From NCBI RefSeq assembly GCF_000718515.1, contig NZ_JNZS01000036.1, positions 1-45,197 on the forward strand: a stretch of 45,197 bases of DNA. Direction: 5' to 3'. This DNA comes from Micromonospora parva (GTDB lineage Bacteria; Actinomycetota; Actinomycetes; Mycobacteriales; Micromonosporaceae). Made by a program: the position numbers and the translations under genes. Below, in pieces: positions 1 through 7,730 of this stretch. The notes beneath the pieces were generated by a model that was not told the DNA's origin, ran no database searches, and worked only from the letters and a program-made list of their open reading frames with translations. Position 1 is the stretch's first letter; every line of letters begins with the position of its first letter.

Positions 1-69
1 TCACGGAATCGCCCGTCAACCTCATGATCACCGGAGCTGGCCGAGGTCCGGGGTGGGGCTGGCCGGGGG
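1..69. other. Intergenic edge with half of a terminator-type palindrome
   Basis: No gene is visible here. Positions 16-34 closely resemble the right arm of the hairpin at 21077-21098 (both read CAAC, C or T, TCATGATCA). The left edge of the window is therefore probably just inside or after a gene-end hairpin whose other arm lies outside. The G-run that overlaps the stop codon of the next gene starts at 65. Confidence 0.4.
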
Positions 70-843
70 TTAGGGGTTGGGGTTGGGGGTGCTGAGGCTG
101 GCGGAGGCGGCGTCTCTGGCGGTTTCGCGGGGCATCAGGCGGCCGGAGCGGTAGCCGATGCCGATGCCGGCGATCAGCACGAAGATCGCGCCGAAGGTCT
201 GGAGCGACCCGATCAGTGCCCCGCCGAGGCCGAGCAGCGGCGCGGCGATGATCAGCATGACGCCGTCGCCGAGGCTGAAGGTGCCCGAGCGGGCCACCGC
301 CCACCCGGTGAGGAACCAGCCCGCGCTGTAGAACGTCGCGCCGAGCAGGACCAGCGACCGCGCGGTGGTGCCGAAGACCGGTGTCTGCTCTTCGAACCCG
401 GCGAACGGCAGCATGAGCACGGTGCCGGCGATGCTGACCAGCAGCCCGGCGGCGGCCACCCGGCGGCTGCGGGTCGCGGCCAGCAGCCCGGTGAGCGCCA
501 GCAGCGCGAGCAGGCCGAGCCAGACCGCGGCGACCCAACCGATGAGGTACACCGCCTGGCCGTCGGCCGGATAGGGGTCGTTGCCCACCCCTCCGTCGCT
601 GGCCATCGCCACCGCGCCGTAGAGGATGGCGTACGCGGGCAGCAGCCAGACGGCCGCCCGGGCGAACCGACGCACTGACCAGGCCCAACTGGCGTTCGTG
701 GCGGGGGCGCCCGGGGTCGGCTCGCCGACGAAGGGCAGTACGCCGAACCCGCCGCCGCTGCGCCGGGAGCCCAGCGGGGCGACCGGGTCGTGCGCGCCGG
801 GCACCGGGGCCGAGGACCACATCCGATTCGCCGGATCCTTCAT
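70..843 (-). CDS. Polytopic membrane protein of unknown function
   Basis: 257 aa. The first ~55 residues are Pro/Gly-rich and probably cytosolic. About six hydrophobic helices follow, near residues 58-80, 97-124, 129-150, 162-187 and 195-230 (the last long enough for two), then a polar tail ending in an Asn-Pro repeat. No catalytic motif is recognisable, so I give no function. The ATG at 843 is preceded by GAGGTG about 5 nt upstream, a good Shine-Dalgarno, and no in-frame start competes. It is transcribed alone. A perfect 10-bp palindrome GTCCTAGGAC (913-922) upstream contains a possible -10 (TAGGAC). The 3' end is unusual: the opposite strand carries a telomere-like G-run (65-89) across the stop codon. 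Confidence 0.8.
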   Translation of the reverse strand: MKDPANRMWSSAPVPGAHDPVAPLGSRRSGGGFGVLPFVGEPTPGAPATNASWAWSVRRFARAAVWLLPAYAILYGAVAMASDGGVGNDPYPADGQAVYLIGWVAAVWLGLLALLALTGLLAATRSRRVAAAGLLVSIAGTVLMLPFAGFEEQTPVFGTTARSLVLLGATFYSAGWFLTGWAVARSGTFSLGDGVMLIIAAPLLGLGGALIGSLQTFGAIFVLIAGIGIGYRSGRLMPRETARDAASASLSTPNPNP

Positions 844-912
844 GCGTCACCTCGCTCGTCGTCGAGCGGTGCACCGACGCGCCGGGGCGCCCCGATTGCC
901 TGGTCACCACCC

Positions 913-922
913 GTCCTAGGAC
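913..922. promoter_or_regulatory. Perfect palindrome GTCCTAGGAC upstream of the membrane protein
   Basis: A 10-bp perfect palindrome lies in the 150-bp gap between the SPFH gene end and the membrane protein start. Read on the minus strand, TAGGAC could be a -10 hexamer. No convincing -35 is visible, so promoter identity is a guess. Confidence 0.3.
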
Positions 923-995
923 CGATGGTGGCAGGCGTCGGAGCGCCCCATGAGTCTTTCTCGCATTTAGCCGGCCGGGTGGCCGGTGTCCTGCG

Positions 996-2102
996 TCAGC
1001 CGCGCTCGCGCTGGTCGGCCGGGTCCTCGGTCAGGCTGGCCGGCGACACCGGTTCCGGGGCGGGCAGCCCCTGCGGCTTGTTGCCGCCGGTGGCCTGCGC
1101 CTCGGCGACGCGTACCTCGTCGTGGATCTGCTGGGCGGCGGCCGCCGCGGCCTGCGCCGCCTCCGCGGCCTCGCGCTCCACCTGGCTCGCGTGGTCCGCG
1201 GCCTCCGGTGCGGGCAGATCCCCCACCATCTGGCTCAGCCCACCGAGCGCGCCACCCATGCCCTCCAGGGCCTTGGTCAGCTCGGCCGGGACGATCCAGA
1301 CCTTGTTGGCGCTGCCCTGGGCGATCTGCGGCAGGGCCTGCAGGTACTGGTAGGCGAGCACCTTCTGGCTCGGGTTCGCCTGGTGGATCGCGTCGAAGAC
1401 CGTACGGATCGCCTTCGCCTGGCCCTCGGCCTGCAGGATCCGGGCCTGCCGGTCACCGTCGGCCCGCAGCACCGCCGACTGCTTCTCACCCTCGGCGGTG
1501 AGGATCTGCGACTGCTTGTGCCCCTCGGCGGTCAGGATCGCCGCGCGGCGGTCCCGCTCGGCGCGCATCTGCTTCTCCATCGAGTCGCGGATGCTGGCCG
1601 GCGGCTCGATCGCCTTGATCTCGACCCGGGTCACCTTGATGCCCCAGCGGCCGGTGGTCTCGTCCAGCACACCCGAGAGGTGCCGGTTGATCTCGTCCCG
1701 GCTGGTCAGCGCCCGCTCCAGATCGAGCGAACCGATCACGTTACGCAACGTGGTGACCGTCAACTGCTCGATGGCCTGGAGGAAGCTGGAGATCTCGTAG
1801 GTCGCCCGGACCGAGTCGACCACCTTGAAGTAGAGGACAGTGTCGATCGAGACCACCAGGTTGTCCGAGGTGATCACCGGTTGCGGCGGGAAGCTGACCA
1901 CCTGCTCCCGCATGTCGACCTTGGTACGCACCGCGTCGATGAACGGCACCAGCAGATTGAGGCCGGGGCTGAGGGTGCGCTTGTACTTGCCGAGCCGTTC
2001 CACCACATCCTGGCGCTGCTGCGGCACGATCCGCACCGCCTTGGCCAGCGTAATCACGGCGATCAACGCCACCGCGATGATCAGCACACCGATGACCGTC
2101 AT
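996..2102 (-). CDS. SPFH/band-7 membrane protein (stomatin-like, paraslipin type)
   Basis: 368 aa. A single N-terminal membrane helix (about residues 1-22) is followed by an SPFH/band-7 domain to about residue 180. A long helical region comes next with the repeated Ala-Glu-Gly signature of stomatin-like proteins (TAEG, QAEG), then an Ala/Gln-rich stretch and a Pro-rich tail. The family oligomerises at membranes and scaffolds microdomains or modulates membrane proteases. The upstream neighbour encodes NfeD, the classic partner: NfeD-SPFH pairs form cage-like membrane assemblies. The ATG at 2102 is 4 bp after the NfeD stop, with a GAGGG Shine-Dalgarno inside the NfeD 3' end. A longer in-frame start at 2147 would overlap NfeD and lacks such a site. 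Translational coupling with NfeD is likely. Confidence 0.9.
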   Translation of the reverse strand: MTVIGVLIIAVALIAVITLAKAVRIVPQQRQDVVERLGKYKRTLSPGLNLLVPFIDAVRTKVDMREQVVSFPPQPVITSDNLVVSIDTVLYFKVVDSVRATYEISSFLQAIEQLTVTTLRNVIGSLDLERALTSRDEINRHLSGVLDETTGRWGIKVTRVEIKAIEPPASIRDSMEKQMRAERDRRAAILTAEGHKQSQILTAEGEKQSAVLRADGDRQARILQAEGQAKAIRTVFDAIHQANPSQKVLAYQYLQALPQIAQGSANKVWIVPAELTKALEGMGGALGGLSQMVGDLPAPEAADHASQVEREAAEAAQAAAAAAQQIHDEVRVAEAQATGGNKPQGLPAPEPVSPASLTEDPADQRERG

Positions 2103-2106
2103 CCGT

Positions 2107-2580
2107 TCACCCTCTCGCTTCCGGCAGCTCGCCGACGGAAGAAACATCGTCCTGCCACACCAGGGCTGTCGCGCCCCGGACCTTTATCACCCGAACCCGT
2201 TGACCGGGCTCGAAAGTCTGCGTCGTGTCATACGGTCGGGCCGTCCACAGTTCCCCGTCGATCTTGACCAGGCCGTGCTCGGCGTCCACCCGTTCCAGCA
2301 CCAGCGCCGTGGAGCCCTCGATCGCCTCCACGCCGAACGGCTGCTCGCCGCTCTCCAGCGCGGAGCGGCTGTGCCGCCGGATGACCGGTCGAACCACCAG
2401 CAGGCTCAATGCCGACACCACCGCGAAGACCAGTGCCTGCACGGCGACCGGCGCCCCCAGGGCGGACGCACCGGCAGCGGCGAACGCACCGGCTCCGAAC
2501 ATGATCAGAAATAGCGTCGTCGTGAAAATCTCGGCGACCGCCAGCACCACACCCAAAACGATCCACACCACGGCGTCCAC
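2107..2580 (-). CDS. NfeD-like membrane protein
   Basis: 157 aa from the GTG at 2580. Three hydrophobic segments occupy roughly residues 3-75. A soluble C-terminal OB-fold-like beta domain follows, with the typical GxxxxxxxLxPxGxV-like pattern reading here as a Gly/Val-rich strand set ending in RVRVIKVRGATALV. Short NfeD proteins of this kind pair with SPFH proteins and lack the ClpP-like protease domain of long NfeD; that domain is absent here. The start is a choice: the frame stays open to 2667, but the first ~29 residues of that version are polar and atypical. The gene heads a two-gene operon with the SPFH gene, whose start is 4 bp downstream. A TAACGT box at 2600-2595 could be its -10, giving a very short leader. 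Confidence 0.82.
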   Translation of the reverse strand: MDAVVWIVLGVVLAVAEIFTTTLFLIMFGAGAFAAAGASALGAPVAVQALVFAVVSALSLLVVRPVIRRHSRSALESGEQPFGVEAIEGSTALVLERVDAEHGLVKIDGELWTARPYDTTQTFEPGQRVRVIKVRGATALVWQDDVSSVGELPEARG

Positions 2581-2630
2581 ACCGCAAGGGTGACACGTTA
2601 ATGCACGAGCAGCCCACCCGTGATCATCAG

Positions 2631-2636
2631 TAGGCT
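2631..2636 (+). promoter_or_regulatory. Possible -10 (TAGGCT) for the serine hydrolase gene
   Basis: TAGGCT matches the TAnnnT actinobacterial -10 pattern and would start transcription near 2643, about 46 nt before the GTG at 2689. No good -35 is seen. It sits in the 108-bp divergent gap shared with NfeD. Confidence 0.35.
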
Positions 2637-2688
2637 CGGCGAAACGATCGCCGCCCACCGAATCCACCGGCCGAACGAGGAGATCCCC

Positions 2689-3990
2689 GTGACTCTGCTG
2701 CCCGCGACCGCCCGACAGATCGACACCCAGGTGGCCCAGGCGCAGATCGACGGTCGTACCCCGTCACTGGTGCTGGGCGTGGTCCGCGACGGCGCGCTGG
2801 TCCACCTGGCCACCGCCGGCGAGCACCCCCGCCCGGACGCCGATCTGCAGTACCGGGTGGGCTCGATCAGCAAGACGATGACCGCCACCTTGATCATGCA
2901 GTTGCGTGATGCCGGCCAGCTGTCCCTCGACGACCCGCTGGAACGGCACCTGCCGGGCACCGCGGTGGGCGCGCTCACACTGCGTCAGCTGCTCGGGCAC
3001 GCCAGCGGCATGCAACGCGAACCCGAGGGCGACTGGTGGGAGCGGAGCGCGGGCACCGACCTGGCCGGGCTGCTCGACGGGCTGAACGCCGACAAGATCG
3101 CCTATCCGCCGCACACCGCCTACCACTACTCCAACCTGGCGTACGGGCTCCTCGGCGGCCTGCTCGAACGGCTCACCGGAACGCGGTGGGCCGACCTGCT
3201 CGACGAACGGGTGTTCGGCCCGCTGGGAATGCGCCGCACCACCTACACGGCCACCGAGCCGTACGCCCGCGGCTACGTCGTCCACCCCTGGCACGGCACG
3301 TTGCGCGAGGAACCCCGTACCGACACCGGCGCGATGGCCCCCGCCGGGCAGCTCTGGTCGACGATCGAGGACCTGGGCCGCTGGGCCGCCTTCCTGGCCG
3401 ACCCCGACCCGTCGGTGCTGGCCGCCGGGACGCTCACCGAGATGTGCGCGCCCGTGGTGATCAACGATCTCGACTCCTGGACCGGTGGGCACGGGCTGGG
3501 GCTGGAGCTCTACCGCGACGGCGAGCGGGTGTACGTCGGGCACGGCGGCTCGATGCCCGGGTACGTGGCCAGCCTCGTGGTACACCGACCCACCCGTACC
3601 GCCGTTGTCGGCTTCGCCAACTCGTACGGCTTCCCGATCACCGAACTCGGTCGCCGGGTGCTGACCAGCGTGCTGGACGCCGAGCCGGCGCTCCCGCAGC
3701 CGTGGCGGCCGGCCGCCGCCGCGCCCGGTGCCGACCTGGCCGAGCTGAGCGGCCGCTGGTGGTGGATGGGCCTTCCGCTGGATCTGCGCTGGGACGCGGG
3801 TGACCTGGTGGCCCATGTCCGTGGTGAGCGGGTGAGCCGGTTCACCGCCGAGGGGCCGGACCGCTGGCGGGGACGCTCCGGCCCGGAGAACGGCGAGATC
3901 CTGTCGGTGCTGCGCGACGACAACGGGCGGGCGACGGCTGTCGACATCGCCACCTTCGTCTTCACCCGCAGCCCGGACGAAGCCCCCTGA
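2689..3990 (+). CDS. Serine hydrolase, beta-lactamase / penicillin-binding-protein fold (class C type)
   Basis: 433 aa. The three active-site elements of the beta-lactamase-related (Pfam Beta-lactamase) fold are visible: SxxK as SISK (nucleophile about Ser59, Lys62), YxN as Tyr147-Ser-Asn149, and HGG at about residue 285 in place of KTG. This combination is typical of esterase, D-aminopeptidase and carboxypeptidase members rather than true resistance enzymes. An extra ~110-residue C-terminal beta domain follows. No signal peptide is evident, so a cytosolic role is likely. I chose the GTG at 2689 because GAGGAG (2677-2682) lies 6 nt before it; the open frame to 2620 adds a segment without a ribosome site. 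The substrate cannot be told from sequence. It is transcribed divergently from NfeD. Confidence 0.88.
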   Translation: MTLLPATARQIDTQVAQAQIDGRTPSLVLGVVRDGALVHLATAGEHPRPDADLQYRVGSISKTMTATLIMQLRDAGQLSLDDPLERHLPGTAVGALTLRQLLGHASGMQREPEGDWWERSAGTDLAGLLDGLNADKIAYPPHTAYHYSNLAYGLLGGLLERLTGTRWADLLDERVFGPLGMRRTTYTATEPYARGYVVHPWHGTLREEPRTDTGAMAPAGQLWSTIEDLGRWAAFLADPDPSVLAAGTLTEMCAPVVINDLDSWTGGHGLGLELYRDGERVYVGHGGSMPGYVASLVVHRPTRTAVVGFANSYGFPITELGRRVLTSVLDAEPALPQPWRPAAAAPGADLAELSGRWWWMGLPLDLRWDAGDLVAHVRGERVSRFTAEGPDRWRGRSGPENGEILSVLRDDNGRATAVDIATFVFTRSPDEAP

Positions 3991-4086
3991 GCCAGCCGCC
4001 GACAGGGCCGGGCGGCGGCGGAGCCGGGCGGCGGCGGAGCCGGGCGGCGACAGGGCCGGCCGCCGGCGGGGCCGGGCGGTCAGGGG
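3991..4086. repeat. Six 16-bp GC-rich tandem repeats at a convergent gene end
   Basis: Six consecutive 16-bp units (3991, 4007, 4023, 4039, 4055, 4071) share GCCGGGCGGCGGCGGA or near variants; units 2 and 3 are identical. The array begins directly after the serine hydrolase stop codon, and its last unit contains the stop codon of the DUF3097 gene on the other strand. Confidence 0.85.
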
Positions 4087-4901
4087 GTCTCGGTGACGAA
4101 GTCGATGAGGCGTTCCATGGCGTTGATCAGGGGCGTTTCCACGTCGGCGAAGCTGTTCACCCGGGACAGGATGTGCCGCCACATGTCGGCCGGCTCGGCC
4201 ACCCCGAGGGCCGCGCAGACCCCTTCCTTCCACGGCCGCCCCGGCGGCACCACCGGCCACGCCGCGATGCCCAACGCCGCCGGCTTGACCGCCTGCCACA
4301 CGTCCACATAGGGGTGGCCGGTCACCAGCACGTACGGCGAGTCGACCCGGGCCACGATCCGGCTCTCCTTGCTGCCAGGCACCAGGTGGTCGACGAGGAC
4401 GCCGAGCCGTCGGGTCGGGCCGGGGCCGAAGTCGCGTACGTCGGCGTCGAGGGCGTCGATGCCGTCCAACGGCTCCACGACAACGCCCTCGATGCGCAGG
4501 TCGTCACCCCAGATCCGCTCGACCAGGGCGGCGTCGTGGATACCCTCCACCCAGATCCGGCTGGCCTTGGCCACCTGGGCGCGGACGTTGTCCACCGCCA
4601 CCGAGCCGGACGCGGTCCGCCGCCGGGCGGCCGGCACCGGCGCGCGGGTGGGGCGGCGCAGCGTGACCGGGCGGCCGTCGAGCAGGAACGCCGCCGGCAG
4701 CAGCGGGAAGTTGCGCCGCTTGCCGTGCCGGTCCTCCAGCACCACGGCACCGGCCTCGAAGCCCACCACCGCTCCGCAGAACCCGGAGTCGGCGTCCTCC
4801 ACCACGAGGTCCGGTTCGGCGTCCACCTCGGGGGTGACCTTCCGCCGTCGCCAGTCCCCCGCCAACACGTCCTCGCCGTATCGCCCCGCCATGTCGATCA
4901 C
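4080..4901 (-). CDS. DUF3097 family protein
   Basis: 273 aa. I recognise the actinobacterial DUF3097 family from the N-terminal (M/V)xDRYGxDVLAGDWRRRK-like start (here AGRYGEDVLAGDWRRR) and the C-terminal conserved Trp/Pro segment around PWKEGVCAALG. No membrane segment is present. The biochemical function is not established to my knowledge; in Streptomyces the family sits near hemW/hrcA. I chose the GTG at 4901 because GGGAG lies 5 nt upstream. The ATG at 4892, three codons later, is the alternative and matches the usual family start, but its spacing to the site is long. The stop codon lies inside the tandem repeat 3991-4086, so repeat-number change would alter its end. Confidence 0.8.
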   Translation of the reverse strand: MIDMAGRYGEDVLAGDWRRRKVTPEVDAEPDLVVEDADSGFCGAVVGFEAGAVVLEDRHGKRRNFPLLPAAFLLDGRPVTLRRPTRAPVPAARRRTASGSVAVDNVRAQVAKASRIWVEGIHDAALVERIWGDDLRIEGVVVEPLDGIDALDADVRDFGPGPTRRLGVLVDHLVPGSKESRIVARVDSPYVLVTGHPYVDVWQAVKPAALGIAAWPVVPPGRPWKEGVCAALGVAEPADMWRHILSRVNSFADVETPLINAMERLIDFVTETP

Positions 4902-5164
4902 GCTAACTCCCGCGCCATCACCCCGCCCTCCGACACACCGCCCCACCTCGTCCACCCGCCACCACCGCGGCGATCACACAGTGGATTCGAGGCGACCCAG
5001 GTCGCTGTCGACCGGTGCCGGCCAGACGGATTCCTCGCCTCCGCCGCGGCCGGTCACGGCCAGCAGGACGCCTGGCGTCCACCGGGGTTGGGCGCTGGCA
5101 TTGCGCGCACGGTCGCTCCTGGGTGAGTTGGTGTTGGCCTGCCGTTCTGGCATGCTGCATATGT

Positions 5165-5177
5165 GGAACTTGGTTCC
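5165..5177. promoter_or_regulatory. Palindromic operator 1 upstream of the TetR gene
   Basis: GGAAC TTG GTTCC, a 13-bp inverted repeat with 5-bp arms. It overlaps the predicted transcription start (about 5167) of the TetR gene, which suits autorepression. It shares its half-sites with operator 2. Confidence 0.7.
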
Positions 5178-5188
5178 GCTAAAACATA

Positions 5189-5203
5189 CGGAACGAGGTT
5201 CCG
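5189..5203. promoter_or_regulatory. Palindromic operator 2 upstream of the TetR gene
   Basis: CGGAAC GAG GTTCCG, a 15-bp inverted repeat with 6-bp arms and 3-nt centre. Its centre is 25 bp from that of operator 1. Two operators about two and a half helical turns apart suggest cooperative or paired-dimer binding of the adjacent TetR protein. This is inference. Confidence 0.72.
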
Positions 5204-5233
5204 TTTTCCCCAAGGGATGTGACGGAGGCAACG

Positions 5234-5809
5234 GTGGCCAGCACCGGGACAGATCCCGCGCGCAAGCAGCGGGCGGATTCGCTGCGCAACCAGACGGCGC
5301 TCCTGGAGGCGGCCGCCGCCGCGTTCATCGCCTCCGGGGTCAACGCGCCGGTGCGCGACATCGCCGCCAGGGCCGGCGTCGGGGTCGGGACGATCTACCG
5401 CCACTTCCCGACCCGCGCCGACCTGATCGTCGCGGTGTACCGACACCAGGTCGAGGCCTGCGCCGAAGCCGGCCCCGTGCTCCTGGCGCAGAGCGCCACA
5501 CCGCACGCCGCCCTGGCCAGTTGGATCCACCTCTTCGTCGACTTCCTGGTCACCAAGCACGGTCTGGCCGAGGCGATGCGGTCCGACGACGCCGCCTTCC
5601 AGACGCTGCACGCGTACTTCCTCGACCGGCTCGTCCCCGTCTGCGCCGACCTGCTCGCCGCCGCCAGCGCGGCGGGCGAGATCGTTCCCGACATGAACCC
5701 CCTGGTCCTGATGCAGGGCATCGGCAACCTCTGCATCGGCGCCGACAACCCCGCCTACGACGCGCGTCTCATGGTCGACGTGGTCATCGCCGGCCTACGG
5801 GTGCATTAG
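5234..5809 (+). CDS. TetR/AcrR family transcriptional regulator
   Basis: 191 aa. The N-terminal helix-turn-helix spans about residues 28-60: DIAARAGVGVGTIYRHF is the standard TetR recognition helix region. The C-terminal ligand-binding half is all-helical, with a TetR_C-type segment around PVCADLLAAASAAGEI. I chose the GTG at 5234 because GGAGG (5224-5228) lies 5 nt before it. The frame stays open to a GTG at 5219, which has poor spacing. Two matching palindromes (5165-5203) upstream suggest autoregulation. No efflux pump or enzyme gene is divergent or directly co-transcribed, so the regulated function and ligand are unknown; the downstream gene 128 bp away on the same strand is a candidate target. 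Confidence 0.88.
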   Translation: MASTGTDPARKQRADSLRNQTALLEAAAAAFIASGVNAPVRDIAARAGVGVGTIYRHFPTRADLIVAVYRHQVEACAEAGPVLLAQSATPHAALASWIHLFVDFLVTKHGLAEAMRSDDAAFQTLHAYFLDRLVPVCADLLAAASAAGEIVPDMNPLVLMQGIGNLCIGADNPAYDARLMVDVVIAGLRVH

Positions 5810-5937
5810 CGGCCGGAAAGACCCGCACCCCGGACCGTGCCGCACGCGGGATCGGGCGAAGGGGGCAGTTCGGGGCACGCAGGGCGGCCGGAGCGGCAGT
5901 CGAGACAGGGCCGGTCGTGACCACGTACCCTTTCGGC

Positions 5938-6732
5938 ATGTCCACCCCCGCAACGGGCGCGGCCACACTCGCGCCGCGCCGGTCGAGCCGGTTCGTTGCC
6001 TGGGTGCGCGCGTGGCGCGCCGGGTTGGTGCCGTACGACGAGGTCGCCGACGCCATCGCCGGCGACGAGGAACATCTCGTTGCGGACGCCCCGGGCACCT
6101 GGACCGACGTCCCGCTGGGTTCCGCGCTGCCCACCCTGGCCAAGCTCTCCCCCGACGAGATCCGCCTGGTGCTGCCCGCACCCGGCGACCCCCGGGGTCT
6201 GCCCGGCCCCGGCGACTTCGCCGGCGCGGCGCTGGTAGCGGGTGAGGCGGTGGTCGCCGGCGGGCTCGGGTTGATCCCGGAGGTCCGCTCGCACACCTCC
6301 GGCTCCGGGGACTGTTTCGAAACGGTGCTGTGGCGGGTGTACCCGCTGCCGGCCAACGCGCCCGCCGCGTCGCTCTCGTTGCCCGGCGCCGCCGAGGCGG
6401 AGGCCGAACTGGCCGCCGCGCTGGCCGAGACGACCGCCGCGCTGACCCGCCTCGACGTCGCCCAGTGGCGGCCCGAGCTGGCAGGCGCGCTGGCCGCGTT
6501 GCGCCGCCCCGACGGCACCACCGACCTGCCACCAGGGTTCGACCCGAGGGCCCGCCGGCTCTTCGCCCGAGCCGCGGTGCTCGACCGGGTGCTCGCGCTG
6601 GCCGGGCACTCCGCGCCCGGCGGGGCGATCAACAACTATGAGGCGCAGCAGCGCGACGCCGCGCTGCGTCCGCTCACCGCCGCCTGCCGCCAGGCCCTGG
6701 TGGCCGCCTGCAACGCCCCCCTGCGCCCCTGA
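5938..6732 (+). CDS. Uncharacterised cytosolic protein
   Basis: 264 aa, acidic and Ala/Leu-rich, with no membrane segment or signal peptide. I do not recognise a family. Visible features are an N-terminal basic Trp-containing helix (FVAWVRAWRAGLVPYDEV), a Gly/Pro-rich middle around residues 80-120 with an isolated SGSGDCFETVLWRVYPLP strand motif, and a helical C-terminal half. Codon bias fits a real gene, and no other frame is convincing. The ATG at 5938 has no Shine-Dalgarno, so either translation is leaderless or the start is imprecise. It follows the TetR gene on the same strand by 128 bp and ends at a large hairpin shared with the convergent HAD phosphatase gene. Confidence 0.75.
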   Translation: MSTPATGAATLAPRRSSRFVAWVRAWRAGLVPYDEVADAIAGDEEHLVADAPGTWTDVPLGSALPTLAKLSPDEIRLVLPAPGDPRGLPGPGDFAGAALVAGEAVVAGGLGLIPEVRSHTSGSGDCFETVLWRVYPLPANAPAASLSLPGAAEAEAELAAALAETTAALTRLDVAQWRPELAGALAALRRPDGTTDLPPGFDPRARRLFARAAVLDRVLALAGHSAPGGAINNYEAQQRDAALRPLTAACRQALVAACNAPLRP

Positions 6733-6740
6733 CCGCCCCC

Positions 6741-6810
6741 TGACCGACGCGTTACCGCCCGGGACCGCCCGGGGACCGACGCGTTACTGCCCGGGACCGA
6801 CGCGATACCC
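6741..6810. repeat. Three imperfect direct repeats after a stop codon
   Basis: The motif GACCGACGCG followed by TTAC or ATAC and CGCCCGGG or a variant occurs three times in the 70 bp after the stop at 6732. It looks like slippage-derived non-coding sequence. Confidence 0.5.
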
Positions 6811-6895
6811 CTCATGATCATGCTCGAACATGGATGTAGTGGCCTCCGGCTCCGCCGGTGACCCCTACATCCTGGTTACAGCGCGATCATGGGGG
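6808..6895. terminator. Large hairpin between convergent genes
   Basis: An inner perfect 8-bp stem (6832-6839 with 6865-6872) encloses a further CCGG/CCGG pairing. An outer imperfect stem pairs CCCC(T)CATGATC at 6808-6819 with GATCATGGGGG at 6885-6895. It lies between convergent gene ends and is a likely bidirectional transcription terminator of the actinobacterial type, without a U-tract. Confidence 0.6.
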
Positions 6896-6935
6896 CGGCG
6901 CGGCCCAGGAGCGGCGCAGCGCGGCCGCAGCGAGG

Positions 6936-7715
6936 TCAGACCTCGTCGAGGAGGTCTGCGACCGAGTTGATGATCCGGGAGGGGCGGTACGGGTAGCGCT
7001 CGGCCTCGGTGCGGCTGCTGATCCCGGTGAGCACCAGGATGGTCTCCAACCCGGCCTCCAGACCACACAGGATGTCGGTGTCCATCCGGTCACCGATCAT
7101 CGCGGTGCTCTCCGAGTGCGCGTTGATGGTGTTGAGCGCCGAGCGCATCATCATCGGGTTGGGCTTGCCGACGAAGTACGGCTCCACCCCGGTCGCCTTG
7201 GAGATCATGGCGGCGACCGAGCCGGCGGCGGGCAGCGCGCCCTCCACGGACGGGCCGGTCACATCCGGGTTCGTGCAGATGAACCGGGCGCCGTCGTTGA
7301 TCAGACGGACGGCCTTGGTGATCGCCTCGAAGCTGTAGGTGCGGGTCTCGCCGAGCACCACGTAGTCGGGGGCGAAGTCGGTCAGCACGTAGCCGACGGC
7401 GTGCAGGGCTGTGGTCAGCCCGGCCTCACCGATGACGTACGCGGTGCCACCCGGCCGCTGGTCGGCGAGGAACTGGCCGGTGGCCAGGGCCGAGGACCAG
7501 ATCGACTCCTCCGGCACGTCCAGCCCCATCCGGCTGAGCCGGGCCGTCAGGTCGCGCGGGGTGTAGATCGAGTTGTTGGTCAGCACCAGGAACGGCTTGC
7601 CGGAGGCGCGCAACCGGTTGATGAACTCGGGCGCGCCGGGCACCGGCTGGCCCTCGTGCACCAGCACGCCGTCCATGTCGGTCAGCCAACTCTGCACGGG
7701 CTTACGGTCATGCAT
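6936..7715 (-). CDS. HAD-IIA family sugar-phosphatase (NagD-like)
   Basis: 259 aa, the usual NagD length. HAD motifs are clear: motif I DMDGVLV near residues 13-19, motif II LTNNS near 45, the lysine of motif III in FVGKPNP, and motif IV as GDRMDTDILCGLEAG. The C2-type cap of subfamily IIA lies between motifs II and III. Such enzymes dephosphorylate nucleotides or small phosphorylated metabolites in the cytosol; the exact substrate cannot be assigned. The ATG at 7715 has GAGGA 5 nt upstream. The gene is 15 bp after hemH on the same strand and is almost certainly co-transcribed with it. It ends at the large hairpin near 6808-6895. Confidence 0.92.
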   Translation of the reverse strand: MHDRKPVQSWLTDMDGVLVHEGQPVPGAPEFINRLRASGKPFLVLTNNSIYTPRDLTARLSRMGLDVPEESIWSSALATGQFLADQRPGGTAYVIGEAGLTTALHAVGYVLTDFAPDYVVLGETRTYSFEAITKAVRLINDGARFICTNPDVTGPSVEGALPAAGSVAAMISKATGVEPYFVGKPNPMMMRSALNTINAHSESTAMIGDRMDTDILCGLEAGLETILVLTGISSRTEAERYPYRPSRIINSVADLLDEV

Positions 7716-7730
7716 GATGATCCTCAGAGG

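Larger units (their letters stand above)
4902..5233. other. 332-bp gap holding the TetR gene control region
   Basis: No coding sequence is supported here. It contains a plausible sigma-70-type promoter (TTGGCC 5132-5137, 17-nt spacer, GCATAT 5155-5160) and two palindromes (5165-5177 and 5189-5203), described separately. The predicted start near 5167 falls inside the first palindrome. The divergent DUF3097 gene shows no clear promoter. Confidence 0.5.

Noticed and set aside
65..89. Chromosome telomere
   Set aside because: A single short run inside a gene end is not a telomere; streptomycete-type telomeres are palindromic, and this genus usually has circular chromosomes.
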